IMG/VR virus record: IMGVR_UViG_3300020450_000088
Coordinates: 1 to 24,801 of that record
DNA: 24,801 nt
Strand: one strand, 5' to 3'
From: a virus
Shown piece by piece: positions 1 through 8,303 of the stretch. Position 1 is the first letter of the stretch. Every line of letters begins with the position of its first letter. A program made the translations under genes and the position numbers. Below the pieces are notes generated by a model. The model searched no databases and was not told where the DNA came from. It saw only the letters and a list, made by a program, of their open reading frames with translations.

Positions 1-1040
1 AGCTGTTCAAATATTATTTCTTCTACAAATATTAACTCAGGCTCTTCAAAAGTGTCATACTCAAATTCAAATACATATTCTTCAAAGACTTCAGGCTCTT
101 CAAAAGTGTCATACATGTCATACTCTTCTTGATAACCATAATCAAAGTCTTCTTCAAAGTAAGCTACTGAATTTTCTTGTCTATAACCTTGACAGAATGG
201 TGCATATTGTGGGTCTAAATCACATTGCAGGTCATCATAGGCTTCCCAATAGTAAGGACATGATTCAGAATATAACTGGTCTATATCACATTGTTGTGTT
301 TGATATGCGTCAGCATAACCTGTACAACTTGTATCATTTAAAGGATTACTACAATCTATTGGTGTATAATATAAAGAACCACCATTTTCTAAGTCATCGT
401 TTTTATCAGAGTTATTCCAGTCATAATTGTAACAACTTGAAGTGTTGGTAGTTCCTGTATTACATTCATCGTGATAATAATAGGTGTATATTTCATTTGA
501 TTTACCTTGCTCACCTATCAAAACATCATGGTTGATAACATCTAACTCACCATATCTAAACTCATAAGAGTCATTGTTCCAAAGTATAACCTCAAAACTA
601 TTATCAGATGAACGATTATATTCACGCATGTCATACCAACCAAAGACTGCTTTATCATCAAAGTTCTTGGCTAACATTTTAGAGTTACCATCTCTAATAA
701 GGTCAGTCCAAAATGGAAAAAGAGTATAGTTGTATTGTGGAAGTGGGTCAGGTGTATAATCACCACAATAATTATTGTAATTTACATTACCTGTACCTAA
801 TCCAAAGTGAAGACATCCGTTGGTAGCCATACGAGCAGATGTAAAAGATTCTCCATAAAAATCAAAAGTAAAATCTAAATTAAAAGCAGACGAAAGCTGG
901 TCATCTCCAGAGTTTAGATTGGTTACATTGGATAGATTAGTAAGGTCTATTAAAGACTGATTGCCTTCATAGATATACTCACTAAAGACATTAAGACTTA
1001 GTAGACACGCTACTGCGTAGCATAAAATTCTTTTTTGCAT
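1..1040 (-). CDS. Secreted NIDO-like, cysteine-repeat protein (3' end outside window)
   Basis: An open frame starts at ATG 1038-1040 and stays open for 346 codons to the window edge, so the C-terminus is missing. Residues 1-20 look like a signal peptide: KR, then a hydrophobic run ending near VFS. Residues 50-180 resemble a NIDO (nidogen-like) domain, with ARMATNGCLHFG at 69-80 and LFPFWTDL at 107-114, which match the usual 'NG.i.FG ... PFW.D' signature. Residues 229-285 hold cysteines at 230, 239, 251, 261, 273 and 283, forming three tandem C-x8/9-C units about 22 residues apart. From 294 onward the protein is acidic and aromatic (EE, F, Y), with YDTFEEPE occurring twice. The start overlaps the end of the preceding gene by 31 nt and has only a weak ribosome site. 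Its function is unknown; I recall similar proteins in marine phage sequences. A role at the cell envelope or outside the cell is inferred. Confidence 0.85.
   Translation of the reverse strand, partial: MQKRILCYAVACLLSLNVFSEYIYEGNQSLIDLTNLSNVTNLNSGDDQLSSAFNLDFTFDFYGESFTSARMATNGCLHFGLGTGNVNYNNYCGDYTPDPLPQYNYTLFPFWTDLIRDGNSKMLAKNFDDKAVFGWYDMREYNRSSDNSFEVILWNNDSYEFRYGELDVINHDVLIGEQGKSNEIYTYYYHDECNTGTTNTSSCYNYDWNNSDKNDDLENGGSLYYTPIDCSNPLNDTSCTGYADAYQTQQCDIDQLYSESCPYYWEAYDDLQCDLDPQYAPFCQGYRQENSVAYFEEDFDYGYQEEYDMYDTFEEPEVFEEYVFEFEYDTFEEPELIFVEEIIFEQ
37..114. repeat. 24-nt exact direct repeat inside the acidic tail
   Basis: The same 24 bases occur at 37-60 and 91-114, 54 nt apart (18 codons, frame preserved). 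They encode the two YDTFEEPE copies in the acidic tail of the secreted protein. Identity at the DNA level, including third positions, points to a recent duplication or slippage event. Confidence 0.85.
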
Positions 1041-2098
1041 TGTCTTTTAGTTTTAGTTTTAGCTGTATAGGTTTTTTTTACTAACCCAGCTACATCTTTA
1101 TTTATATTATCTCTGTTAGGATTTTTGTCGTATGTACATTCTTTTATAAAAAGTTTTAATTGTTCTTTAGCATCAGGTCTTTTAGATTTATTTTCTGACC
1201 AAGCTTTAGCAGCTTCTTTACCTATCTTACCTTGATAAGGGCAAGGAGTACCAGCCATTTCCATAGCCTTAAATACTCTAGGGTCTTGACATAATATTGA
1301 AACTGAAGCTACTTTCATACCAGTATCATAAAGATACTTAGAAAGTTTTAATCGTTCACAGTTAGTATCAGTAACTGTTCTTCCTGTAGAGATACCAAAT
1401 ACTTGTCCTTGATAAGCACCAGAACGACCAACAGTACAAAGGTCTTGAGAGTAAGACATAATACTAGGTGCTATAGCAGAAGCAGGAGGTGCTTTACTTT
1501 TTATTTCTTGTCTAATTGTTTGTGTTGAGTTAGACTCATTAATATTTCTATTTGTATTATCAGATGTTGTATTGTTATTGTTGTTATTAGTATTATTAGT
1601 AGTAACATTAGAATCTGAAGTAGACTGATTAATATTTGTATTATTATTAGTATTGGTATTATTACTAGTAGAAGTACTATTATTATTTACATTTTGATTT
1701 ACTGTAGAGTTTACAGTAGAGTTAGATGTAGATGTAGATGTGTTAACATTGTTATTATTATTGGTGTTAGTACTAGTAGATGTGGAAGTATTAGTATTGT
1801 TATTTGTATTAGTTGATGTATTAACATTAGTATTATTATTAGTATTTGTGTTAGTATTTGTATTAGTGTTAGTATTTGTATTAGTGTTAGTATTAGTATT
1901 TGTATTTGTATTATTGTTAGTATTATTATTAGTGTTAGTATTTGTAGTAGTTGTATTATTAGTAGTAGTTAAATTATTATCTTCACAATACTGTGTACCA
2001 GCATCACAGTCATCTGCACTTGCAGCAAAGGATAACGCTATTAAAAATAGTATTAGTAATGGTCCAAAAAAATTTCTATTTATTTCGCCTTTTGACAT
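1010..2098 (-). CDS. Secreted Asn/Thr/Ser-repeat protein with Cys-containing C-terminal domain
   Basis: This 362-aa protein begins with a classic signal peptide (hydrophobic FFGPLLILFLIALSFAASA, with an AxA cleavage motif near residue 28). Residues about 31-40 (CDAGTQYCED) carry a cysteine pair. Residues about 41-192 are almost entirely Asn, Thr and Ser, largely alternating NT. The last ~160 residues form an ordinary-looking domain with six cysteines, including GRSGAYQGQVFGIS, LYDTGMKVASVSILCQDPRVF and AGTPCPYQGKIG, which I recall as a conserved marine-phage domain of unknown function. The end is strongly basic. A good AAAGGAGA ribosome site precedes the start. It follows the holin-like gene and overlaps the next secreted gene. 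Its function is unknown. The repeat could be an extended, exposed linker or stalk, and its length probably varies between relatives. Confidence 0.85.
   Translation of the reverse strand: MSKGEINRNFFGPLLILFLIALSFAASADDCDAGTQYCEDNNLTTTNNTTTTNTNTNNNTNNNTNTNTNTNTNTNTNTNTNTNTNTNNNTNVNTSTNTNNNTNTSTSTSTNTNNNNNVNTSTSTSNSTVNSTVNQNVNNNSTSTSNNTNTNNNTNINQSTSDSNVTTNNTNNNNNNTTSDNTNRNINESNSTQTIRQEIKSKAPPASAIAPSIMSYSQDLCTVGRSGAYQGQVFGISTGRTVTDTNCERLKLSKYLYDTGMKVASVSILCQDPRVFKAMEMAGTPCPYQGKIGKEAAKAWSENKSKRPDAKEQLKLFIKECTYDKNPNRDNINKDVAGLVKKTYTAKTKTKRQCKKEFYATQ
1523..1978 (-). repeat. Low-complexity Asn/Thr/Ser-coding hexanucleotide tract
   Basis: About 450 bases consist mostly of short units encoding Asn-Thr, Asn-Asn or Ser-Thr; on the plus strand this reads as runs of TTAGTA, TTTGTA and TTAGTG. 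The most regular section is about 1840-1915. Boundaries are approximate. Such tracts tend to change length in multiples of six without breaking the frame. Confidence 0.8.
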
Positions 2099-2121
2099 TA
2101 TTTTATCTCCTTTTATTTATT

Positions 2122-2562
2122 TTATCTTCCTTTTGCTAAACTACCACCAAAGTACATACCTATAATGGCTGATACTAAGTTGGTGTCTAATTGTGTAATT
2201 ACAAGACCTTGGAATGTAACCCATTCAAATATTTCTCTACCTACTCTAAACAATCCTCCGGGATTCCATTGTGTATAACCTACAGTAACACTTACATCAG
2301 GATAATATACAGCTACAAGTTTAGGGAAAAGAACAATAGCAAATACAGAAGTAAGTGCAATAATTCTTCTAGTCCATGCAAAACCTTTGTCTTTTAAACC
2401 ATGGTCAAGTGATTGTTTTTTAGCTTTAATATCAAACTCACCACGAGTTATAAGAAGTTTTTCATTCTCTGCTTTAGCTTTACGACTTTCAGCCCAGATG
2501 CTCATAACTCCACCAAGCACAGTTGATGCTAACATAGTTATTATTTCAAATGGAAAACCCAT
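2122..2562 (-). CDS. Holin-like small membrane protein
   Basis: This 146-aa protein has a hydrophobic N-terminal segment (about 5-23, with a GG turn), a long charged and probably helical stretch (24-62, rich in K and E), a second strong membrane segment (about 66-86, RRIIALTSVFAIVLFPKLVAV) and a third weaker one (about 115-140, containing SAIIGMYFGGSLA). It ends in basic KGR. The size and two to three membrane spans fit a holin, as does its place right after the gene carrying the wall-degrading domain. I recall similar proteins in marine phages, but the holin role is inferred. It starts 1 nt after the stop of the polyvalent gene and has no clear ribosome site, so translational coupling is likely. 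It could instead be a structural membrane protein. Confidence 0.75.
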   Translation of the reverse strand: MGFPFEIITMLASTVLGGVMSIWAESRKAKAENEKLLITRGEFDIKAKKQSLDHGLKDKGFAWTRRIIALTSVFAIVLFPKLVAVYYPDVSVTVGYTQWNPGGLFRVGREIFEWVTFQGLVITQLDTNLVSAIIGMYFGGSLAKGR

Positions 2563-2563
2563 A

Positions 2564-5500
2564 TTAATCTATTATTAATCTACCTAACTGTTCAGCAATT
2601 TTTTTGGATGCATTTATTCGTCTATCTAAATGAGGAATACCGGGTTTTTCAAATACTTCCATAAAAACTTTAGTTGTTTCTTCTATATCACCTTTTTTAA
2701 AACTTTCAATAAGTTTTTCTCTTTCATCACTACCTAACATTTTACCATCAAAATTAGCATAAGTATCTGTGCCTTGTATTACATCATTTATATATTCAAT
2801 ATGACTATCTAAAGAATCTTTTTTATTATTATGACTTAAATAATCAAAATAATAATCATTCATAAAATCAAATTGTGCTATACCATATCCTTTTTTAGGT
2901 TTACCTATATCTTCTGATGTTTTTAATTTTTTAGTAGCTTTATTTATCACACCTTTTTTTATATCTTCTTCTGTATAAACTAAAGGATTACCTTCAAGTT
3001 CTCCTTGAATAATATCATATCTAAAAGTATCTCCTGATTCTACAGAAAAATTACCTAACATTCCTATTACAGCTTCTGGTCTATATCCAAACTCATTAGT
3101 AAATCTATTATAGATATAATCTCTATTTGAATTAGAATTTTTTGTAGTTACATCAGCACCTTCTTGAAAACCAAGCCTAGTCATTTGTTCAGAATATGGT
3201 ACTCCTGTATTAGGGTCTACTCTATCTGCAGGGTTTTCTTTAGTATTAGGAACATCAAATGTACCTGTTACTAATCCACCCGTAGCAAAACTTCTAACTC
3301 CAAGTTTTAATATTTTTTCTCTAAGTTCTGGAGTAATTATAATAGTATTAACTTTGTACATTTCTTCTCTTTTAATATAATTTTTTAAGTTTTCTCCAAA
3401 TAATTCTTCTCTAATTTGGTCCATCATTTCTCTATTTTCTTGATACAAATCTATTGGATTAGTACCGTCTTTATCCATTAAATCATTTTTATCTATTTGT
3501 AATTTTTCAAATGTTCCACCATATTCTTCTGCTAGTTCTTTCATATAGTTAGGAATATTTTTATCATATAAAGGTCTTGTATATTTTGCTTGACTTATCC
3601 CATATCTGTTTTGTATAATGTCTCCTTGAACTACTGACAAAGCATCTTGACCATTTTTTACAGCAGCTAATAATTCTCTTTCTAATATTCTTTTATAGAA
3701 CTTTTTAGTTATTGGATTTTTAGGAAGAAGATTTTCTGGATATCCATATTTTATTTTATTTGTTTTAACTGATTCTTTTAAAGAGTTTAAATCTTTAATT
3801 AATTTAGAAGTAATACTTTTTGCATAATTCTCTGATGCTAACTCATTAGTTCCTACTTCTATTTCAGGTGTATTTTTAAATATGTTTTCATCTATTGTGT
3901 TTAAAGGTGTTTGTCCTAGTATACCATTAGTAATTTTTTTTGTGCCACCTTCTCTGGCTTTGTCTAATTTTATTAAATCAGAAAAATCTATATAATTTAA
4001 TTCGTTATATTCTTGAAATGTTTTTGGATTTGTATAATCAAATTTTGTTTTTAAAAAGTCTATTTTATCATCAATAGCTTCTAGAATTATATTCATTTCA
4101 TCAAATATTTCTTTAGCTAATTTTTCATTTTTATCAGTCTTTATACCATAGTCGTAAAGCCTAGTATAATAATCACTTTGAAGTTCTTCTATGTTTCTAG
4201 AACTAATAGTTCCTACATCACCTTTTCTTAATCTTCTATCTTTTGATACTGCATGTCCAAATTGAGTTAACTCATCATTTCCTGAAAAATGAAAACCTGA
4301 AACTGAAAGCTCTTCAACTTTTCTACCTTGTACATTATAAATAGTTTCTCTATAATTTTTTCCTCCGGGTGAATTATCATCAATAGAATTAAATAATTTA
4401 ACATCATAATCTGCTCCAAAATCTGCTATTAAATCATTCTCTTGTAGAAACATTTGCATTTGAATTTTTGCTTCTGCAGGACTTCGTATATCGCCCATAC
4501 TTTCTGCTATAATTTCGCTATCAAATAATAAATTTTTTATTTTTTCATCTTGAGAACTAATTTTGTAACCAATGTCTTGATTACCGTATGCATATAAATT
4601 TAAATCTCTATCTATTTTATCTATAAAATCATCACCACCTAATGCTCTTTCAACATCAGATAAATTTACTTTTATTACTTCAATATCTTTTTTACCAAAC
4701 AATACATCAAGTTGTTTTTTAACAGTAGTGTCTGTAGATTTACCTAATCCTTCAAATTTAAAAAAATCATCTTTATTCATAGTATTAGTATCAAATTTTA
4801 AATCTTCTTTTAAACCTGTTGCAGTTCTAACAAAGGGAACTATTTCTAGTCTTCTATCCGATATGTTTTCTGCTATCTCTATACCTGATTCATAAGGGTG
4901 TTCCATTATATATTGTTCTATGTCTAAATAATCCATTTCATCTTTTGTAACTGCTGTACCTTTACCTCTTGTTGCTTCTTTTTTTAAAAACTTAATTAGT
5001 TTAGGTCCTGTCATTCCTGCTGGAGCATCTTCTGCTAAACTTCTAAGTACAGGAGAAACATTACCAAATTTATCCATGTAAAATGATTGTACTAATTCTT
5101 GTAATTCTTCATCAAACTCTGGTGTAATTTCTCCATCTATATTGTAATCACTAGGACCACCTTCCATGTCATCAGCTTTTTTATAAAAGATAGGTTTTAA
5201 ATTATCTCCTAGTTTATTTGTATTTAATTTTCTAGCTAAAAATGAACTAACTTTACCACCAATTCTAAAAGGTTTTCTATCTTTTATTTCTCTTTTTTTA
5301 ATACCTGTTTCTTTTTCTTTTTCTTCTTTTGGAAAAAATTCTCCAGCAGCTTTTCTTACTGCACCTCTAGGTAGTTTTATAGGTTTAGCAGCTTCTTGTA
5401 AAGGAGTATAAGGTTCTCTAACACCTGTATACTCTTCCATAATATCTCCAAGATATCTATCAAAAATATTTTTAGTTCCTGTCAAAGGAGCTTTACGAGC

Positions 5501-8302
5501 TAATGTTTCTAAAAATCCTCTATCATACAATAACATTCCTACAGCATCACCAAGAATAGGACCTCCTGTTCCTACAGCAGCAGTTAAAGGATTTTGTCCA
5601 TAAGCCATACCTTCAACACCTCTAAATAAATATTCTGGTGGACCTAGTAAACCAACACGCTGTATAGCTTTTATATTATCATAAACTTTATCTTCTCCTC
5701 TATCTATTCTAGCTCTTTCTTCTTCACTAGCTCTCCAATAGTTAGTAGCTTTAGCAACATTAGTAGATATAGCAATAAATGCAGCTAGTTTTGGAGCATT
5801 AACTGCTGTATCTGTTATAGTGTTTCTAGCAAAATTTCTTAGTACCGTATTACCGAATACTGTAGGATATCTTAAAAACTGTGTAAATATATCAACTTTA
5901 GGATTAGTCATAAATCTAGGAACATTAGCAAACTCTCTACCTGTTTGTAATATTACACCGTTAGTAAATCTTCCTGCTCCTCTTGTTATATCATTTCTAT
6001 AAAAGTTTGTTTTCCTAGCAGTTTCATTTATATTATCGCCATACTTTTCAATAAATTTTAATCCTTCATCTATGTTTACACCTAAGTCTAATAACTCTCC
6101 TTCAAGTCTTTCTTTAGAATTTTTACTTAAAGTTTTACCAAATGCATTTGTGTTGGTTGAAATTCTTCTTAAGTTTTCCATTATCATATCTTTACCTGTA
6201 GAAAACGCAGCTAACTGTACTGTTTTTGTCCAAGGTATAAGCATGTTGAGTCTATAAAAACCTCTAGCTCCTCTTTTTAAAAATTCGTTTTGTAGTCCTT
6301 CACCATCTAAACGATTTGTTAAATCTGCAACAGCTTCATCTACAGCTAAGAAAACTCTATTCATTTCTTGAACTATCTCATTGTCAGTTAATTTATGTTT
6401 TTCTTTTAGTATTTGACCCATATCTCTCATCAATATGTGTCCTCCATTTTCTATAGCATCTTGCATACCTTTAACTGCAGATGATGTAGGAGCTTTTCCT
6501 AATGCTATAAATGCTTCTGATAATGAAGAAACAGTAGCTAAAGGTAAGTAAGCCATAGCATTAGCTAATTTAGTTCCGTCATATAAAGCTTGAAACTCTT
6601 GTCCTCTAAAATAATCTACTTGACCTGTAATAGATTTGTAAGTATTTATAATTTGTTTTTTATCTCGGGCAGTTAATTGTCTACCAAACTTTTTTAAGTC
6701 TTTATTTATAGGGTCAATAAATCTTTTTACAAATTGTGCTTCATTATCCATTTTAAACATTATTAAATTCTCTGAATCTGTTTTACCCATAACTCTAACA
6801 TCAGAACCTTTTTGTAAAAAATGTATTTTGTGTTCTATAGTTCTAGCAGCATTCATAAAATAATCTGTAGTAACCATGTGTAAATCATTTGTTAAAAATT
6901 CTTTAAATAAATTATCATCTAAGTTTTCAAACTTACGAGCTTGAGTTAATAAATTAGAATGAGAACTATATAGTTCATCTTGTTTATTAAGCATACCTTC
7001 AACAACATCATCTACTTTATCTCTGTCAACAATTCTAAATTTATTTCCGTCTTTATCTGTTCTAAGTCTTGTCAACATTTTTTTAAACTTTTCTGGATTA
7101 TCTTCTATTGCTTGTCTATTCCAACTACGAGGAAAATAATCTGTAATATCTTGAACATTCATACCTGCTTTTATAGCATCATTTCTTATACCATCATAAA
7201 ATTTTCTTAAGTTCTTAGAAACTTGTACTACTTCTTTAGAAGCATTAGGAACTTTACCACCTCTTAAAAGAGTTACTACTTGCTCTCCTTGTTCTACAGA
7301 CATTCTACCTGTTGAGTATAAAGGTCTTATAGCATCTTCATAAGCTTCTTTATAATTACCTCTTCTAAATTGTATATCCTCTGCATAAGAATATCCTAAT
7401 CTTTGTTTAGACCTTTTAGTTAAATCTTTATTAAATTCAGATGTCATTTTTTGACCAAGCAATCTAGAGTTTGGAGAAAACTCTGCAAAGCCTTTTAATA
7501 TCCAAGCAGGACTAGCTATAGTGTTAGCTAAAATTCTATCTTTATATCTTCTAGCTTTAAATGCAAGGTCACTACCTGCTTCTTTTCTATACATATCATT
7601 TGTATAAAGTCTTTCCATTCTATCTTTAAAGAATTGATTTTTGTTTGCAAGACCTCCAAAGACACCACCTGCTAATAAACCTATCGCTGTTGTATTTGCT
7701 AACTCTGGAGCAGAAAAAGCTTTTCTCATCTTTGTATTTACTTCTGCGTTTTGTTTAAAATAATTTTCTGTACCAGTCCAAGTACCAGCTTCAATAGCTG
7801 CTAATCCAGTAGCTTTAGCAGGTGTAATTTTACTAGGTGCTGTGTTTATTTTAGCAATTCCTTTTAAAGCTTGTTGTGCTGCTTTACCTGATGCTATTCT
7901 AGTTGCTAATGTAGTTCCTCCACTTACAGGAGTAAAAAGAACAGAGGCTAAAAGTGTTGGGTCAGAAATCATATCTATTCCAGCATCTTTAATAAATCCA
8001 AGATATTGTTTCATACTTCCCATATCTGCACCATCAAAAGTGCTACGAAGATAAGCATAGTCTTGTTTTTGTTGCTCAGTAAAATTACCAGTATCATTCA
8101 TTCTTTTTAATCCTTTTAAAAGATTAAAATCAGCATCTCTAAAATACTCAAAAATATCATCAGACTGTTCTCCTATAGATGTTAGGAATCTTTCTGATAT
8201 TTCTTGGAATTGTTCGTTGTTTTCTAGGTCATCTAAAGTATAACCTAAACCCAGCCTATCTGGTGTTCCTAAACCTAAAGAACCTCTTGATTTTATAGCC
8301 AT
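2564..8302 (-). CDS. Giant polyvalent/ejection protein with C-terminal lysozyme domain
   Basis: At 1912 aa this is the largest gene here. Residues 1-900 are helical with several apolar stretches (around 108-140, 200-218 and 575-600) and a DYFPRSW motif at 388-394, as in phage polyvalent or internal virion proteins. Residues about 1340-1600 match the pattern of a large polyvalent protein-associated domain: FGHAVSKDRR, then EELQSD at 1372-1377, and later RYG and LYDKNIPNYMKELAEEYGG. A Gly/Pro linker follows, with PADRVDPNTGVPYSEQM at 1691-1707. The C-terminus (about 1730-1910) looks like a phage lysozyme or transglycosylase domain: GMLGNFSVES with probable catalytic Glu1755, and GYGIAQFD at 1805-1812. 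The likely role is to enter the cell with the DNA and open peptidoglycan during ejection. The start lies 1 nt after the upstream stop. The lysozyme call is solid by motif; the role of the rest is inferred. Confidence 0.85.
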   Translation of the reverse strand: MAIKSRGSLGLGTPDRLGLGYTLDDLENNEQFQEISERFLTSIGEQSDDIFEYFRDADFNLLKGLKRMNDTGNFTEQQKQDYAYLRSTFDGADMGSMKQYLGFIKDAGIDMISDPTLLASVLFTPVSGGTTLATRIASGKAAQQALKGIAKINTAPSKITPAKATGLAAIEAGTWTGTENYFKQNAEVNTKMRKAFSAPELANTTAIGLLAGGVFGGLANKNQFFKDRMERLYTNDMYRKEAGSDLAFKARRYKDRILANTIASPAWILKGFAEFSPNSRLLGQKMTSEFNKDLTKRSKQRLGYSYAEDIQFRRGNYKEAYEDAIRPLYSTGRMSVEQGEQVVTLLRGGKVPNASKEVVQVSKNLRKFYDGIRNDAIKAGMNVQDITDYFPRSWNRQAIEDNPEKFKKMLTRLRTDKDGNKFRIVDRDKVDDVVEGMLNKQDELYSSHSNLLTQARKFENLDDNLFKEFLTNDLHMVTTDYFMNAARTIEHKIHFLQKGSDVRVMGKTDSENLIMFKMDNEAQFVKRFIDPINKDLKKFGRQLTARDKKQIINTYKSITGQVDYFRGQEFQALYDGTKLANAMAYLPLATVSSLSEAFIALGKAPTSSAVKGMQDAIENGGHILMRDMGQILKEKHKLTDNEIVQEMNRVFLAVDEAVADLTNRLDGEGLQNEFLKRGARGFYRLNMLIPWTKTVQLAAFSTGKDMIMENLRRISTNTNAFGKTLSKNSKERLEGELLDLGVNIDEGLKFIEKYGDNINETARKTNFYRNDITRGAGRFTNGVILQTGREFANVPRFMTNPKVDIFTQFLRYPTVFGNTVLRNFARNTITDTAVNAPKLAAFIAISTNVAKATNYWRASEEERARIDRGEDKVYDNIKAIQRVGLLGPPEYLFRGVEGMAYGQNPLTAAVGTGGPILGDAVGMLLYDRGFLETLARKAPLTGTKNIFDRYLGDIMEEYTGVREPYTPLQEAAKPIKLPRGAVRKAAGEFFPKEEKEKETGIKKREIKDRKPFRIGGKVSSFLARKLNTNKLGDNLKPIFYKKADDMEGGPSDYNIDGEITPEFDEELQELVQSFYMDKFGNVSPVLRSLAEDAPAGMTGPKLIKFLKKEATRGKGTAVTKDEMDYLDIEQYIMEHPYESGIEIAENISDRRLEIVPFVRTATGLKEDLKFDTNTMNKDDFFKFEGLGKSTDTTVKKQLDVLFGKKDIEVIKVNLSDVERALGGDDFIDKIDRDLNLYAYGNQDIGYKISSQDEKIKNLLFDSEIIAESMGDIRSPAEAKIQMQMFLQENDLIADFGADYDVKLFNSIDDNSPGGKNYRETIYNVQGRKVEELSVSGFHFSGNDELTQFGHAVSKDRRLRKGDVGTISSRNIEELQSDYYTRLYDYGIKTDKNEKLAKEIFDEMNIILEAIDDKIDFLKTKFDYTNPKTFQEYNELNYIDFSDLIKLDKAREGGTKKITNGILGQTPLNTIDENIFKNTPEIEVGTNELASENYAKSITSKLIKDLNSLKESVKTNKIKYGYPENLLPKNPITKKFYKRILERELLAAVKNGQDALSVVQGDIIQNRYGISQAKYTRPLYDKNIPNYMKELAEEYGGTFEKLQIDKNDLMDKDGTNPIDLYQENREMMDQIREELFGENLKNYIKREEMYKVNTIIITPELREKILKLGVRSFATGGLVTGTFDVPNTKENPADRVDPNTGVPYSEQMTRLGFQEGADVTTKNSNSNRDYIYNRFTNEFGYRPEAVIGMLGNFSVESGDTFRYDIIQGELEGNPLVYTEEDIKKGVINKATKKLKTSEDIGKPKKGYGIAQFDFMNDYYFDYLSHNNKKDSLDSHIEYINDVIQGTDTYANFDGKMLGSDEREKLIESFKKGDIEETTKVFMEVFEKPGIPHLDRRINASKKIAEQLGRLIID

Positions 8303-8303
8303 A

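Noticed and set aside
197-451. Plus-strand 84-codon frame near the left edge
   Set aside because: It lies entirely opposite the secreted NIDO-like gene and encodes no recognisable protein.
1740-2165. Plus-strand frame rich in Leu and Val
   Set aside because: It is the antisense reading of the Asn/Thr repeat tract, which cannot form stops. It has no ribosome site and opposes all other genes.
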